The notes under the pieces: model-generated
Database searches by the model: none
What the model saw: the letters and a program-made list of their open reading frames with translations, nothing else
What the model was told of the DNA's origin: nothing
Program-made: the position numbers and the translations under genes
In this document: positions 52,885 to 60,615 of the stretch, piece by piece
Layout of the letters: each line of letters begins with the position of its first letter
How positions within the stretch are numbered: the first letter of the stretch is position 1
Origin: Arthrobacter tumbae
GTDB taxonomy: Bacteria; Actinomycetota; Actinomycetes; Actinomycetales; Micrococcaceae
DNA: 64,000 bases
Assembly: GCF_016907495.1 (NCBI RefSeq)
Contig: NZ_JAFBCC010000001.1
Span: 1,798,001-1,862,000, forward strand
Direction of reading: 5' to 3'

Positions 52885-54657
52885 ATGGTGGTGCAGAACG
52901 ATCCGGTAGACATTGTCACGATCGGTGGAGGCATGACAGCGTCCATTCTCGCTGCCCTGATCCTGCCATCCACCAGCCACACCATGGTTTCCCTTGAGCA
53001 GGGTGCAGCCCGGTGGACCTACCCGGATTTCGCCCACAACCACGACTCGCTCCGTTTCAACAACCGGTACGAACTGATGCAGGACCTCAACCAGGTCTCC
53101 TGGACCTGGCGCCCGAACGAGAACGCTCCGGCCTTACCGATGCGCCAGTACGGCAGTTTCAACCCCGGTCAGGGGCTCGGCGGGTCGATGGTGCACTGGA
53201 CGGCCCTGACCTGGCGTTTCCTACCGAGCGATTTCGCCTACCGGACGCATCACATCGAGCGCTATGGAGCGGACAAGATCCCGGATGAGATGACCGTCCA
53301 GGACTGGCCATTCAGCTACCTGGACCTTGAGCGCCACTATGATGCTCTCGAGTACGACATGGGAGTTTCGGGTCAGGCAGGAAACCTCAACGGCCGGATC
53401 CTCGAGGGAGGCAACCCCTTCGAAGGACCGCGGCAGCGGCCCTATCCGAATCCTCCGCTGGCACAGAGCGCCTTCGGCAATCTGTTCCACGAAGCGGTGC
53501 AAGGGCTGGGTCTGCACCCCTTCCCCACGCCGTCGGGCATTCTGTCCCAGGGTTACACCGATCCATTCGGCAACGTCCGGGCAGGCTGCCTCTACTGTGG
53601 CTTCTGCACCAGATACGGATGTGAAGTCGGCGCCAAAACCAGCCCGCTCACAACATGGTTACCGCCGGCGCTGGATACCGGCCGCTATGAGGTCCGCACC
53701 CGTTCGCATGTGATCGGCATCGAAACCGACGACGACGGCCGTGCGACCGGCGTGCGCTACGTGAACGCAGATGGGAACGAATTCTTCCAGCCGGCGGAGC
53801 TGGTCATCACTTCGGCCTACACACTGGAGAACATACGCAACCTGCTTCTCTCACGCAGCAAGGCCCATCCGGACGGCGTCGGCAATGACCGTGGTCGCGT
53901 TGGCCGCAACTACACCTATCAGCTGGCCCAGAACCCTGCCAGCGGTTTGTGGGAGAACGAACGGTTCAACTTCTATATGGGTAACGGCTGCACCATCCCG
54001 CAGGTTTTCGACTACAACGCCGACAACTTCGATCACTCGGATGTTGACTTCATCGGCGGCGCAAGGATGTATCCGTCCGCGGGACAGCGTGAGCCGATCA
54101 GCTCGGCTCAGAATTTGCTCGAGGGCCTCACCGACCGGCGCTGGGGAGCAGAGTGGAAACAGACCCTCGGATCGAGCTGGGACAGCGTCGGGAGCATCGG
54201 CATCGAGGGCGAAAGCCCTGCCTACGAGGGCAATTTCTGCGACCTTGATCCTCGTTTCACCGATGCCTGGGGGCTTCCGCTGTTGCGCATCACGTTCGAC
54301 TGGCGTGAGAACGAGCGGAACATGTACCGCTTCCTCGCGAACCGCAGTGAGGAGATGATCAAGGCGATGGGAGCGGACCGCACCACCGTCACGCGGCAAC
54401 TTGCGCCTTACCGCTACGACGTCTACCAAAGCACCCACGCCACTGGCGGTTGCATCATGGGGACCGACCCCGGGAACAGCGTGACCAACGGCTACGGCCA
54501 GGTCTGGGACACGCCCAACGTGTTCGTCACAGGTGCTGCACTTTTTCCGCAGAACCCCGGCGCCAATCCCAGCGGCACAGTCGGCGCACTGGCATACCGG
54601 GCAGCGGAAGCCATTCGCGACCGTTACTTCAAAGCGCCGGGGGAGCTGCTCACATGA
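52885..54657 (+). CDS. GMC-family flavin dehydrogenase (gluconate/sugar dehydrogenase large subunit-like)
   Basis: 590 residues. FAD site VDIVTIGGGMTASILAAL at the N-terminus, GSFNPGQGLGGSMVHWTALT (about 90-110), and a GMC C-terminus with HATGGCIMGTDPGNSV and FVTGAALFPQNPGANPSGTV. No signal of its own; likely piggybacks on the Tat subunit. GCLYCGFCTRYGCEVGAKTS (about 233-252) has four Cys in CX2CX2CX4C spacing, reminiscent of the Fe-S segment in FAD-dependent glucose/fructose dehydrogenases. It should feed electrons to the respiratory chain from a sugar, sugar acid or alcohol; substrate unknown. Confidence 0.88.
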   Translation: MVVQNDPVDIVTIGGGMTASILAALILPSTSHTMVSLEQGAARWTYPDFAHNHDSLRFNNRYELMQDLNQVSWTWRPNENAPALPMRQYGSFNPGQGLGGSMVHWTALTWRFLPSDFAYRTHHIERYGADKIPDEMTVQDWPFSYLDLERHYDALEYDMGVSGQAGNLNGRILEGGNPFEGPRQRPYPNPPLAQSAFGNLFHEAVQGLGLHPFPTPSGILSQGYTDPFGNVRAGCLYCGFCTRYGCEVGAKTSPLTTWLPPALDTGRYEVRTRSHVIGIETDDDGRATGVRYVNADGNEFFQPAELVITSAYTLENIRNLLLSRSKAHPDGVGNDRGRVGRNYTYQLAQNPASGLWENERFNFYMGNGCTIPQVFDYNADNFDHSDVDFIGGARMYPSAGQREPISSAQNLLEGLTDRRWGAEWKQTLGSSWDSVGSIGIEGESPAYEGNFCDLDPRFTDAWGLPLLRITFDWRENERNMYRFLANRSEEMIKAMGADRTTVTRQLAPYRYDVYQSTHATGGCIMGTDPGNSVTNGYGQVWDTPNVFVTGAALFPQNPGANPSGTVGALAYRAAEAIRDRYFKAPGELLT

Positions 54658-55043
54658 GGGCCGGCCGCCTGCTGTCCGCCGCTTTCCTGGCCATGACTCT
54701 GACCGGTTGCAGCGCCGGCGGCGGTGCGTCGACAGCCCTCGTCCAAATTTACGACGACGGACCTGACGGCGGCATGTTCGAACCAGCAACCGTGGTGGTT
54801 CCGCCCGGAACAGAAGTGCGGTGGCGCAATGAAGGCGCCTGGCAGCATGTCGTCACGACGGACAGGTCCGTCATCGCCAGCGAACCGGCGGTGCCGGAAG
54901 GCTTTCAACCGTGGGAGCCGGCACTGCTGAGACCGGGTGGAACTTTCGCGCAGACGCTCGACGTCGAAGGGAACTATCTGTACTGGACCAAACAGGGCGA
55001 CGGACAGCGCAGCTACGGCACTATCCGGGTCGAGTCGCCATGA
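54654..55043 (+). CDS. Cupredoxin-like lipoprotein lacking most copper ligands
   Basis: 129 residues from an ATG overlapping the GMC stop. Lipobox LTGC near residue 20. Cupredoxin fold: FEPATVVVPPGTEVRWRNEG, WQHVVTTD and the C-terminal strand region NYLYWTKQGDGQRSYGTIRV. Plastocyanin-type proteins need Cys, His and Met/Gln in that last segment; here Trp and Gln stand at the Cys and His positions and only the first His (WQHV) remains. It may therefore be structural rather than an electron carrier. Located between dehydrogenase and oxidase genes, ATGA-coupled on both sides. Confidence 0.8.
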   Translation: MRAGRLLSAAFLAMTLTGCSAGGGASTALVQIYDDGPDGGMFEPATVVVPPGTEVRWRNEGAWQHVVTTDRSVIASEPAVPEGFQPWEPALLRPGGTFAQTLDVEGNYLYWTKQGDGQRSYGTIRVESP

Positions 55044-56158
55044 GGCTGGCCTGGTTGAACGTTCGAACCCTGGCAGCCTCGCTTTACCTGCTGGTGTTTT
55101 TGACAGCATGTGATGGCGCTCGCCAGCAACAGTCGATCCTCAACCCGGAAGGGCCGCGTGCGGAGTCCGTCCACGGTCTCTGGCTTCTGATGCTGATTTT
55201 GGGCAGCATCGTGTGGATCCTCGTCACCGTAGCCACCATTGTTGCGGTTGTGCGGCGGCGGAGCCGCGAGGACGTTGACCAGACGACCGAGGGCGAGGAC
55301 AGCTACGGAGCAACCGGCGAGGGGCCTTCCTGGGCTCGTAGCCGCGGAAACAAGGCACAGACCCTCTGGATCGTTGCTTTCGCCGGGGCGATCGTTCCCG
55401 CCGTCGTCATCCTGATCGTGACTGCCGTTTCCACCATTGTCCTCCGGGATATCGATCCGAACGAGGCGGGCGACGGCACTGTCGTGGAGGTGACCGGGCA
55501 TCAGTACTGGTGGGAAGTGCGTTACCCCGGACTTGACGTCATCACCGCGAACGAGATCCACATCCCGGTCGGGGAGCGCGTGGAGCTGCAGGTGAACTCC
55601 AGTGACGTCATCCACAGTTTCTGGGTGCCGGAGCTCAGCGGAAAAATGGACATGATTCCCGGGCGGTCCAACTCCATCTGGCTCGAAGCGGACGAGCCGG
55701 GCATCTACTGGGGCCAATGCTCGGAGTACTGCGGCGAGCAGCACGCAAAGATGCGGTTTGTTGTGGTAGCGCATCAACCGGAGGAATTCTCGGGCTGGAT
55801 CTCGGCTCAGCGGGAAACAGCCGAGCCGCCCACCCTTCCAACTGCCAAGACGGACGAACCACCGCTGGTGGAGGAAAGTGAAGTACTCGCGCGGGGCCGC
55901 GAAGTGTTCATGTCTTCCTCCTGCGTCTACTGTCACGCCATCAACGGCACAGCGGCCGCCGGCGAGGCGGGGCCGGATCTGACGCACCTCGCCAGCAGGG
56001 AAACCCTTGCCGCGGGCGTACTGCCGAATGACCGGGGCAATCTCGCCGGGTGGATTCTGAACCCCCAGTCCATCAAGCCGGGTGCACTGATGCCCGGAAC
56101 AGACCTTGACGGAGACGAATTACAGGCGCTCCTGACCTATCTCGAAAGCCTGGAGTAG
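55040..56158 (+). CDS. ctaC: Cytochrome c oxidase subunit II with fused cytochrome c (caa3 type)
   Basis: 372 residues. Lipoprotein-like signal ending LTAC, two membrane helices (about 45-70 and 110-140), a cupredoxin CuA domain with HSFWVPEL and QCSEYCGEQHAKM (all CuA ligands: two Cys, two His, Met and Glu), and a C-terminal cytochrome c with CVYCH heme site (about 294-298) and Met ligand in ALMPG. Electrons pass cytochrome c to CuA to subunit I. The heme attachment links this gene to the Ccm genes downstream. ATGA overlap with the cupredoxin gene. Confidence 0.93.
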   Translation: MRLAWLNVRTLAASLYLLVFLTACDGARQQQSILNPEGPRAESVHGLWLLMLILGSIVWILVTVATIVAVVRRRSREDVDQTTEGEDSYGATGEGPSWARSRGNKAQTLWIVAFAGAIVPAVVILIVTAVSTIVLRDIDPNEAGDGTVVEVTGHQYWWEVRYPGLDVITANEIHIPVGERVELQVNSSDVIHSFWVPELSGKMDMIPGRSNSIWLEADEPGIYWGQCSEYCGEQHAKMRFVVVAHQPEEFSGWISAQRETAEPPTLPTAKTDEPPLVEESEVLARGREVFMSSSCVYCHAINGTAAAGEAGPDLTHLASRETLAAGVLPNDRGNLAGWILNPQSIKPGALMPGTDLDGDELQALLTYLESLE

Positions 56159-56160
56159 CG

Positions 56161-58677
56161 ATGGCGGCCTCGACCCAGCCGCTGTCCAAGGACAGCTTCG
56201 ACCAGATCTGGTCCAACCCACCGGGCCTGCGGGGCTTCTTCAGCGTCGTTCAGCACAAGAACGTCGGCGTGCGGTACATGGTCACCGCCTTCGTGCTGTT
56301 CCTGGTCGGAGGGCTGCAGGCACTGTTCATGCGCGTGCAGCTGTCAGAAGCTGAAAACACTTTCCTCAGCGCGGAGACCTACAACCAGCTTTTCACCATG
56401 CATGGAACAACCATGATGTTCCTGTTTGCGGTGCCGTTCCTCGAGGGCCTGGCCAGCTACATGCTGCCGCTCATGATCGGCTGCAGGGACCTGCCGTTTC
56501 CGCGATACAACGCGTTCAACTATTGGTGCTATCTCCTCGGTGGCATCATCCTGTACTCGAGCTACCTCTTCGCATTGGTGCCGGACGCCGGCTGGTTTGC
56601 CTACGTGCCGCTAAGCGGGCCGGAATTTTCCGATCAAGCGATGGACTTCTGGCTTTTCGGACTGACGCTTGCAGAGCTGGCCGCTGTCGGCGCAGCGATA
56701 GAAATCGGCGTGGCCATCCTGCGCAACCGGGCCCCCGGCATGTCTCTAAACAAGATGCCGATCTTCGCGTGGACCATGCTCGCGGTGGCCTTCATGATCA
56801 TTGTCGCCTTCATCCCGCTGATCGTCGCCTCCGTGCTGCTTGAGCTCGACCGCACTATTGGTACGGCCTTTTTCGACACCTCCGCAGGAGGCAGTCCGCT
56901 GCTCTGGCAGCATCTGTTCTGGATCTTCGGGCACCCAGAGGTCTATGTGATGTTCCTTCCGGGCGCAGCCATCATCAGCCACATTATTCCGGTCCATTCG
57001 AAGCATCCGCTCGCAGCTTACGCGCTCGTGGTCGTGGCTATCGCATCGACGGCCGTGATGAGCCTCGGGCTATGGGTGCACCACATGTATACGACCGGCC
57101 TGCCCAGCCTGACACTCTCATTCTTCACGGCAGCAAGCATGTCGATCACTCTCGCTTCAGGGCTACAGGTGTTCGCCTGGATTGCCACCCTCTGGTTGGG
57201 CAAGCCCAGGCTGACCGTGCCGATGCTCTATTCACTGGGATTCCTGGTGACGTTCGTCGCCGGCGGGATTACCGGCGTCATGGTGGCGTCCGTTGCGTTT
57301 GACCAGCAGGTCCACGACACCTACTTCGTGGTTGCACACTTCCACTACGTACTGATCGGCGGAATGCTCTTCCCGGTCTTCGCGGCACTGCATCACTGGT
57401 GGGCCAAGTTCACCGGCAAGGAATACTCCACACGGGCCGGCTATCTGAGTTTCTGGCTCGTCTTCATCGGGTTTCACGTCACCTTCTTTCCCATGCACCT
57501 CACCGGGCTCTGGGGTATGCCCCGACGGGTATACACCTATGAGCGCGAACTCGGCCTCGACACCGTGAACCTGCTGTCCACGGTTGGTGCGTTCATCCTC
57601 GCCAGCGGGGTACTGGTACTGACTGTCAACCTGCTTCATTCCCACTTGCGCGGTCGGCAGGCGGCGGACGACCCTTGGGGCGGTGACTCACTTGAATGGC
57701 AGACGTCGTCGCCGCCTTCGTCGGAGAACTGGCCCGCCATCCCGGTGGTGAACAGCCGGCATCCGGGGTGGGACCCGCCGAGTGAACATCCACACAGAGA
57801 GTCGATCGACGCGGCGTTCAATCGGGCGCCACAGCACTTCCGTGCCACCCCGATGACCACCGTCATCAACGCGACACCCGATGGCGCCGCCCTCATTCCG
57901 GGCCCCACCATCTGGCCGCTGGTGCCCGCGGTCGGGTTCGCCCTGATCGCTGTCGCACTGCTGGGGCAGTGGTATGCGTTCGCGTTCGTTGGAGTGGCTG
58001 TCGCCGTCATTGGATTTGCCGGCTGGGCCTGGCGGAATGAAGCCGAGCACCTCCAACACAATCTCGAGCCGCTTGAAGGCAAGTACCCGTTCGAGGCGCC
58101 GGGGTCCCGATCCATCGGATGGTGGGCTGCCGCTGCCACGGGAATTATCTTCCTGGTCGCCATCGGCACCCTGGCCGCCTCAACGCTCTTTCTTCAGGTC
58201 AATGCGCCGGTGTGGCCTCTTGGCGGCGCGGTTGGCCGGCCCGTGCTTTTCAGCTTCATAGCGCTGGCTTTGCTTGTCTGCCTGGCTGCCTCATGGTGGG
58301 GTTCCCGCCGTGGCGGGGACGAGCGTCACCGGACGGATCCGAAGGTGAGAAGGGCTCAATTTCTTGCGGTGATCATTACGCTGGCTTCCGGATTGGTTGC
58401 GGTGACTTTGCTTCCAATCGCCTGGTTCGGCAGCGGGCTGGATCCGATGGCACACGCTTACGATTCAGCTGCCTGGACCCTGCTGGCCGCCCAGACATTG
58501 ATCACGGTTGGCGCGCTCGGTTCAACCGGCGTCGCACTTCTTGCACGCGTGCGGCACGAACATGACGGGCGCCCTGCCATCCTGCTGCAGCATGCCGCGA
58601 TCGTATGGGGTTGCAGCGCGCTTACCTGGGTGATCGTGTGGGTCACCACGGATCTATTGCCGTTACTGGTGATTTGA
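56161..58677 (+). CDS. ctaD: Cytochrome c oxidase subunit I + III-like fusion
   Basis: 838 residues. Subunit I core: heme a His in TMHGTTMMFLF, GHPEVYVMF (CuB His, Glu and cross-link Tyr), VHHMYTTGL (CuB His pair) and VAHFHYVLIGG (heme a3/a His). D-channel entry CRDLPFPRYNAFNYW keeps the Asp. The K-channel helix reads LASGLQVFAW where the common form is TGIKVFNW, so Lys is Gln. After a hydrophilic linker (about 500-580) come roughly six or seven extra helices resembling a subunit III-type extension. It starts 2 bp after subunit II. Confidence 0.9.
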   Translation: MAASTQPLSKDSFDQIWSNPPGLRGFFSVVQHKNVGVRYMVTAFVLFLVGGLQALFMRVQLSEAENTFLSAETYNQLFTMHGTTMMFLFAVPFLEGLASYMLPLMIGCRDLPFPRYNAFNYWCYLLGGIILYSSYLFALVPDAGWFAYVPLSGPEFSDQAMDFWLFGLTLAELAAVGAAIEIGVAILRNRAPGMSLNKMPIFAWTMLAVAFMIIVAFIPLIVASVLLELDRTIGTAFFDTSAGGSPLLWQHLFWIFGHPEVYVMFLPGAAIISHIIPVHSKHPLAAYALVVVAIASTAVMSLGLWVHHMYTTGLPSLTLSFFTAASMSITLASGLQVFAWIATLWLGKPRLTVPMLYSLGFLVTFVAGGITGVMVASVAFDQQVHDTYFVVAHFHYVLIGGMLFPVFAALHHWWAKFTGKEYSTRAGYLSFWLVFIGFHVTFFPMHLTGLWGMPRRVYTYERELGLDTVNLLSTVGAFILASGVLVLTVNLLHSHLRGRQAADDPWGGDSLEWQTSSPPSSENWPAIPVVNSRHPGWDPPSEHPHRESIDAAFNRAPQHFRATPMTTVINATPDGAALIPGPTIWPLVPAVGFALIAVALLGQWYAFAFVGVAVAVIGFAGWAWRNEAEHLQHNLEPLEGKYPFEAPGSRSIGWWAAAATGIIFLVAIGTLAASTLFLQVNAPVWPLGGAVGRPVLFSFIALALLVCLAASWWGSRRGGDERHRTDPKVRRAQFLAVIITLASGLVAVTLLPIAWFGSGLDPMAHAYDSAAWTLLAAQTLITVGALGSTGVALLARVRHEHDGRPAILLQHAAIVWGCSALTWVIVWVTTDLLPLLVI

Positions 58678-58678
58678 G

Positions 58679-59098
58679 ATGGCTCGCGAGGGTACCTCCA
58701 CTGCAGTTAGGGGCCGCAGAGAGCAGGGCAAGCGGTGGCGCGAACCATTGCCGGTCGCGACTGTTGCTGCTCTGACGCCGCCGGTCGTATGGCTGCTGTC
58801 CCTGGGGCTGTCCTATGCCATCGAGGACTTCGTGTGTACTGCCGCCGCGAGTGCAGGTGCTCCGGCCCCGACGGAAACTGTGCGGGTTCTGATCATCGTC
58901 CTCAACATAGTGCTTTTGCTGGTGACCGTTGCAGCTGGTCTGGCGGGCTTCGTTGCCGCCAGACGCGTCCCTGCATCCAATGGTTCAGGCGCAGCCACGT
59001 TCCTTGGCTATACCGGTGCGCTGCTCGCAATCATGTTTGCATTCGGCATCATTCTCATCGGGATCAATCCACTGGTCTTGGAGGTTTGCGCAGCATGA
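58679..59098 (+). CDS. Small oxidase-associated membrane protein (unknown)
   Basis: 139 residues with a basic N-terminus and three hydrophobic helices (about 24-46, 68-92, 107-130). It begins 1 bp after the oxidase subunit and overlaps the cytochrome c start by 4 bp. No recognised family; by position it may be an accessory subunit IV-like protein of the oxidase. Confidence 0.7.
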   Translation: MAREGTSTAVRGRREQGKRWREPLPVATVAALTPPVVWLLSLGLSYAIEDFVCTAAASAGAPAPTETVRVLIIVLNIVLLLVTVAAGLAGFVAARRVPASNGSGAATFLGYTGALLAIMFAFGIILIGINPLVLEVCAA

Positions 59099-59466
59099 AA
59101 CCGTCATTCGCCGTCGTAGCCCTATTTCTCGCCGTCGTGGTGGCAGGCTGTGCCGAACCGCCGCAACAGCCGCGGCAGATCGTAGGCGGGGATCCCGAAC
59201 GGGGGCAAGAAGCGGTCCAGCTCTACGGCTGCACCTCCTGCCACGCAATCCCGGGAGTCGCCAGCGTCGACAACGATGACATAGCCCCGAATCTTGACGG
59301 TTTCGACCGCCGTCATTACATCGCCGGTCAGATTCCCAACCGACCTGAGGAGTTGGTGCAATGGTTACGCGCCCCAGATCAGATAGCGCCCGGAACCGTC
59401 ATGCCGAATCTGGGCGTGACCGAACAGGACGCCAGGGACATGGCAGCGTTCCTGTACGACCAGTGA
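59095..59466 (+). CDS. Membrane-anchored (lipoprotein) c-type cytochrome
   Basis: 123 residues. Signal with lipobox VAGC (Cys near 19), heme site YGCTSCHAIPG, and Met ligand in GTVMPNLGV. A mono-heme class I cytochrome c that could carry electrons from the GMC dehydrogenase to subunit II. It overlaps its neighbours by 4 bp on both sides. Confidence 0.9.
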   Translation: MKPSFAVVALFLAVVVAGCAEPPQQPRQIVGGDPERGQEAVQLYGCTSCHAIPGVASVDNDDIAPNLDGFDRRHYIAGQIPNRPEELVQWLRAPDQIAPGTVMPNLGVTEQDARDMAAFLYDQ

Positions 59467-60173
59467 GGAGGCGCCGGGCGCGTTTCGCCTTCGGAGCGGT
59501 GACAACCGTCGTCGCCCTCACAGCGCTGCTCTTCGGGGCCTTCATTGCTCCGCCGGACGTAGTGCAGGGCAACGCGCAGCGGCTGATGTACCTCCATGTT
59601 CCTGCGGCCTGGACGGCTTATCTGGGCTTTTTGATCGTTTTGCTCGCCAGCTTGGGCGTGCTGTTCACCCGGTTTCGGCGGTCAAGCGATGTTGCGCGGG
59701 CCGCGGCTGAGGTGGGACTGGCATTGACCGCGCTGACGCTGGCGACCGGCAGCCTGTGGGGCGGCTTGACCTGGGGAACTTGGTGGGCCTGGGACGCGCG
59801 CGTCCTGAGCACGGTGGCCATGGGGTTGGTGTACACGATCTATCTGGCGGCCCGGTCGCTTGCCGATGAGGAACGCGGGGCGCCCGGCGTGGCCGTGCTC
59901 GGTGTCATCGGCTTCGCCATAGTCCCGGTCGTGCATTTTTCCGTCCTGTGGTGGCGCACGCTTCACCAGCCGCCCACCATCCTCGCGCCGCAACTGAATC
60001 CACCGATGGACGCCACCATGCTGTTCACTCTGGGCGCCGCCGTTCTGGCGTTCACGATGCTCGCCCTGATGGCCATCGCGCTGAGAACCCGGGGGCTGGC
60101 TGAAGGGTCAGTTGACGTGAACCAGCACAGCGCGCTGCACCGGGGCTCGACGAGCGAGCGTGCTCTTCAGTGA
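59463..60173 (+). CDS. ccmC: Cytochrome c maturation heme-handling protein CcmC
   Basis: 236 residues from the GTG in the GTGA overlap with the cytochrome stop. Six helices; first heme His in LMYLHVPAAWTAYLGF, the tryptophan-rich WWD motif WGTWWAWDARVLSTVAMGL and second His in VVHFSVLWWRTLHQPPTI, which is the CcmC form rather than CcsA/ResC. CcmC loads heme onto CcmE at the outer face. ATG starts upstream lie inside the cytochrome gene. Confidence 0.9.
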   Translation: MRRRRARFAFGAVTTVVALTALLFGAFIAPPDVVQGNAQRLMYLHVPAAWTAYLGFLIVLLASLGVLFTRFRRSSDVARAAAEVGLALTALTLATGSLWGGLTWGTWWAWDARVLSTVAMGLVYTIYLAARSLADEERGAPGVAVLGVIGFAIVPVVHFSVLWWRTLHQPPTILAPQLNPPMDATMLFTLGAAVLAFTMLALMAIALRTRGLAEGSVDVNQHSALHRGSTSERALQ

Positions 60174-60198
60174 TGCTTTCTACAGACACGGCCGCAGC

Positions 60199-60615
60199 AT
60201 GACCGGGAAGCGCTTCGTATGGACGCGCGGCCGCAAAATCAGCGCAGTGATCCTGGTGGTTGCGACCAGTGCCCTGACCATGGTTGCCAGCCTTGCGGGC
60301 GGCGATGGCATGGTCTACTACCGGACACCGACCGAGATCGTGCACAACGACGTCGTAGCGAGCGAATCGGTGCGTGTCGGAGGATTGGTGCTTGCGGGAT
60401 CGATCGAGCAATCAGACGCCGAATCCACCCTTCTTCTCAGCGACGGCGCAACGCAGATCACCGTGGTGTACCAGGGCAGGTTTCCGGCAATCGTGCAGGA
60501 AGGCCAAGGCGCCGTGATCGAAGGAACGTGGCGATCCGACGGCGTCCTGTTGGGTGAGGAGTTGCTGCTGCGGCACTCGAATGAATACCGGGCCCCGGCT
60601 GAGGGAACACTGTGA
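60199..60615 (+). CDS. ccmE: Heme chaperone CcmE
   Basis: 138 residues from ATG 60199; a GTG at 60160 overlapping ccmC is an alternative and neither has a clear SD. One N-terminal anchor helix (about 12-32) and an OB-fold: MVYYRTPTEIVHN, SVRVGGLVLAGSI, ITVVYQGRFP and GVLLGEELLLRHSNEYRAP. The His in RHSNEY, four residues before Tyr, matches the heme-binding HxxxY of CcmE (not the CxxxY variant). This makes a System I pathway explicit. Confidence 0.9.
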   Translation: MTGKRFVWTRGRKISAVILVVATSALTMVASLAGGDGMVYYRTPTEIVHNDVVASESVRVGGLVLAGSIEQSDAESTLLLSDGATQITVVYQGRFPAIVQEGQGAVIEGTWRSDGVLLGEELLLRHSNEYRAPAEGTL

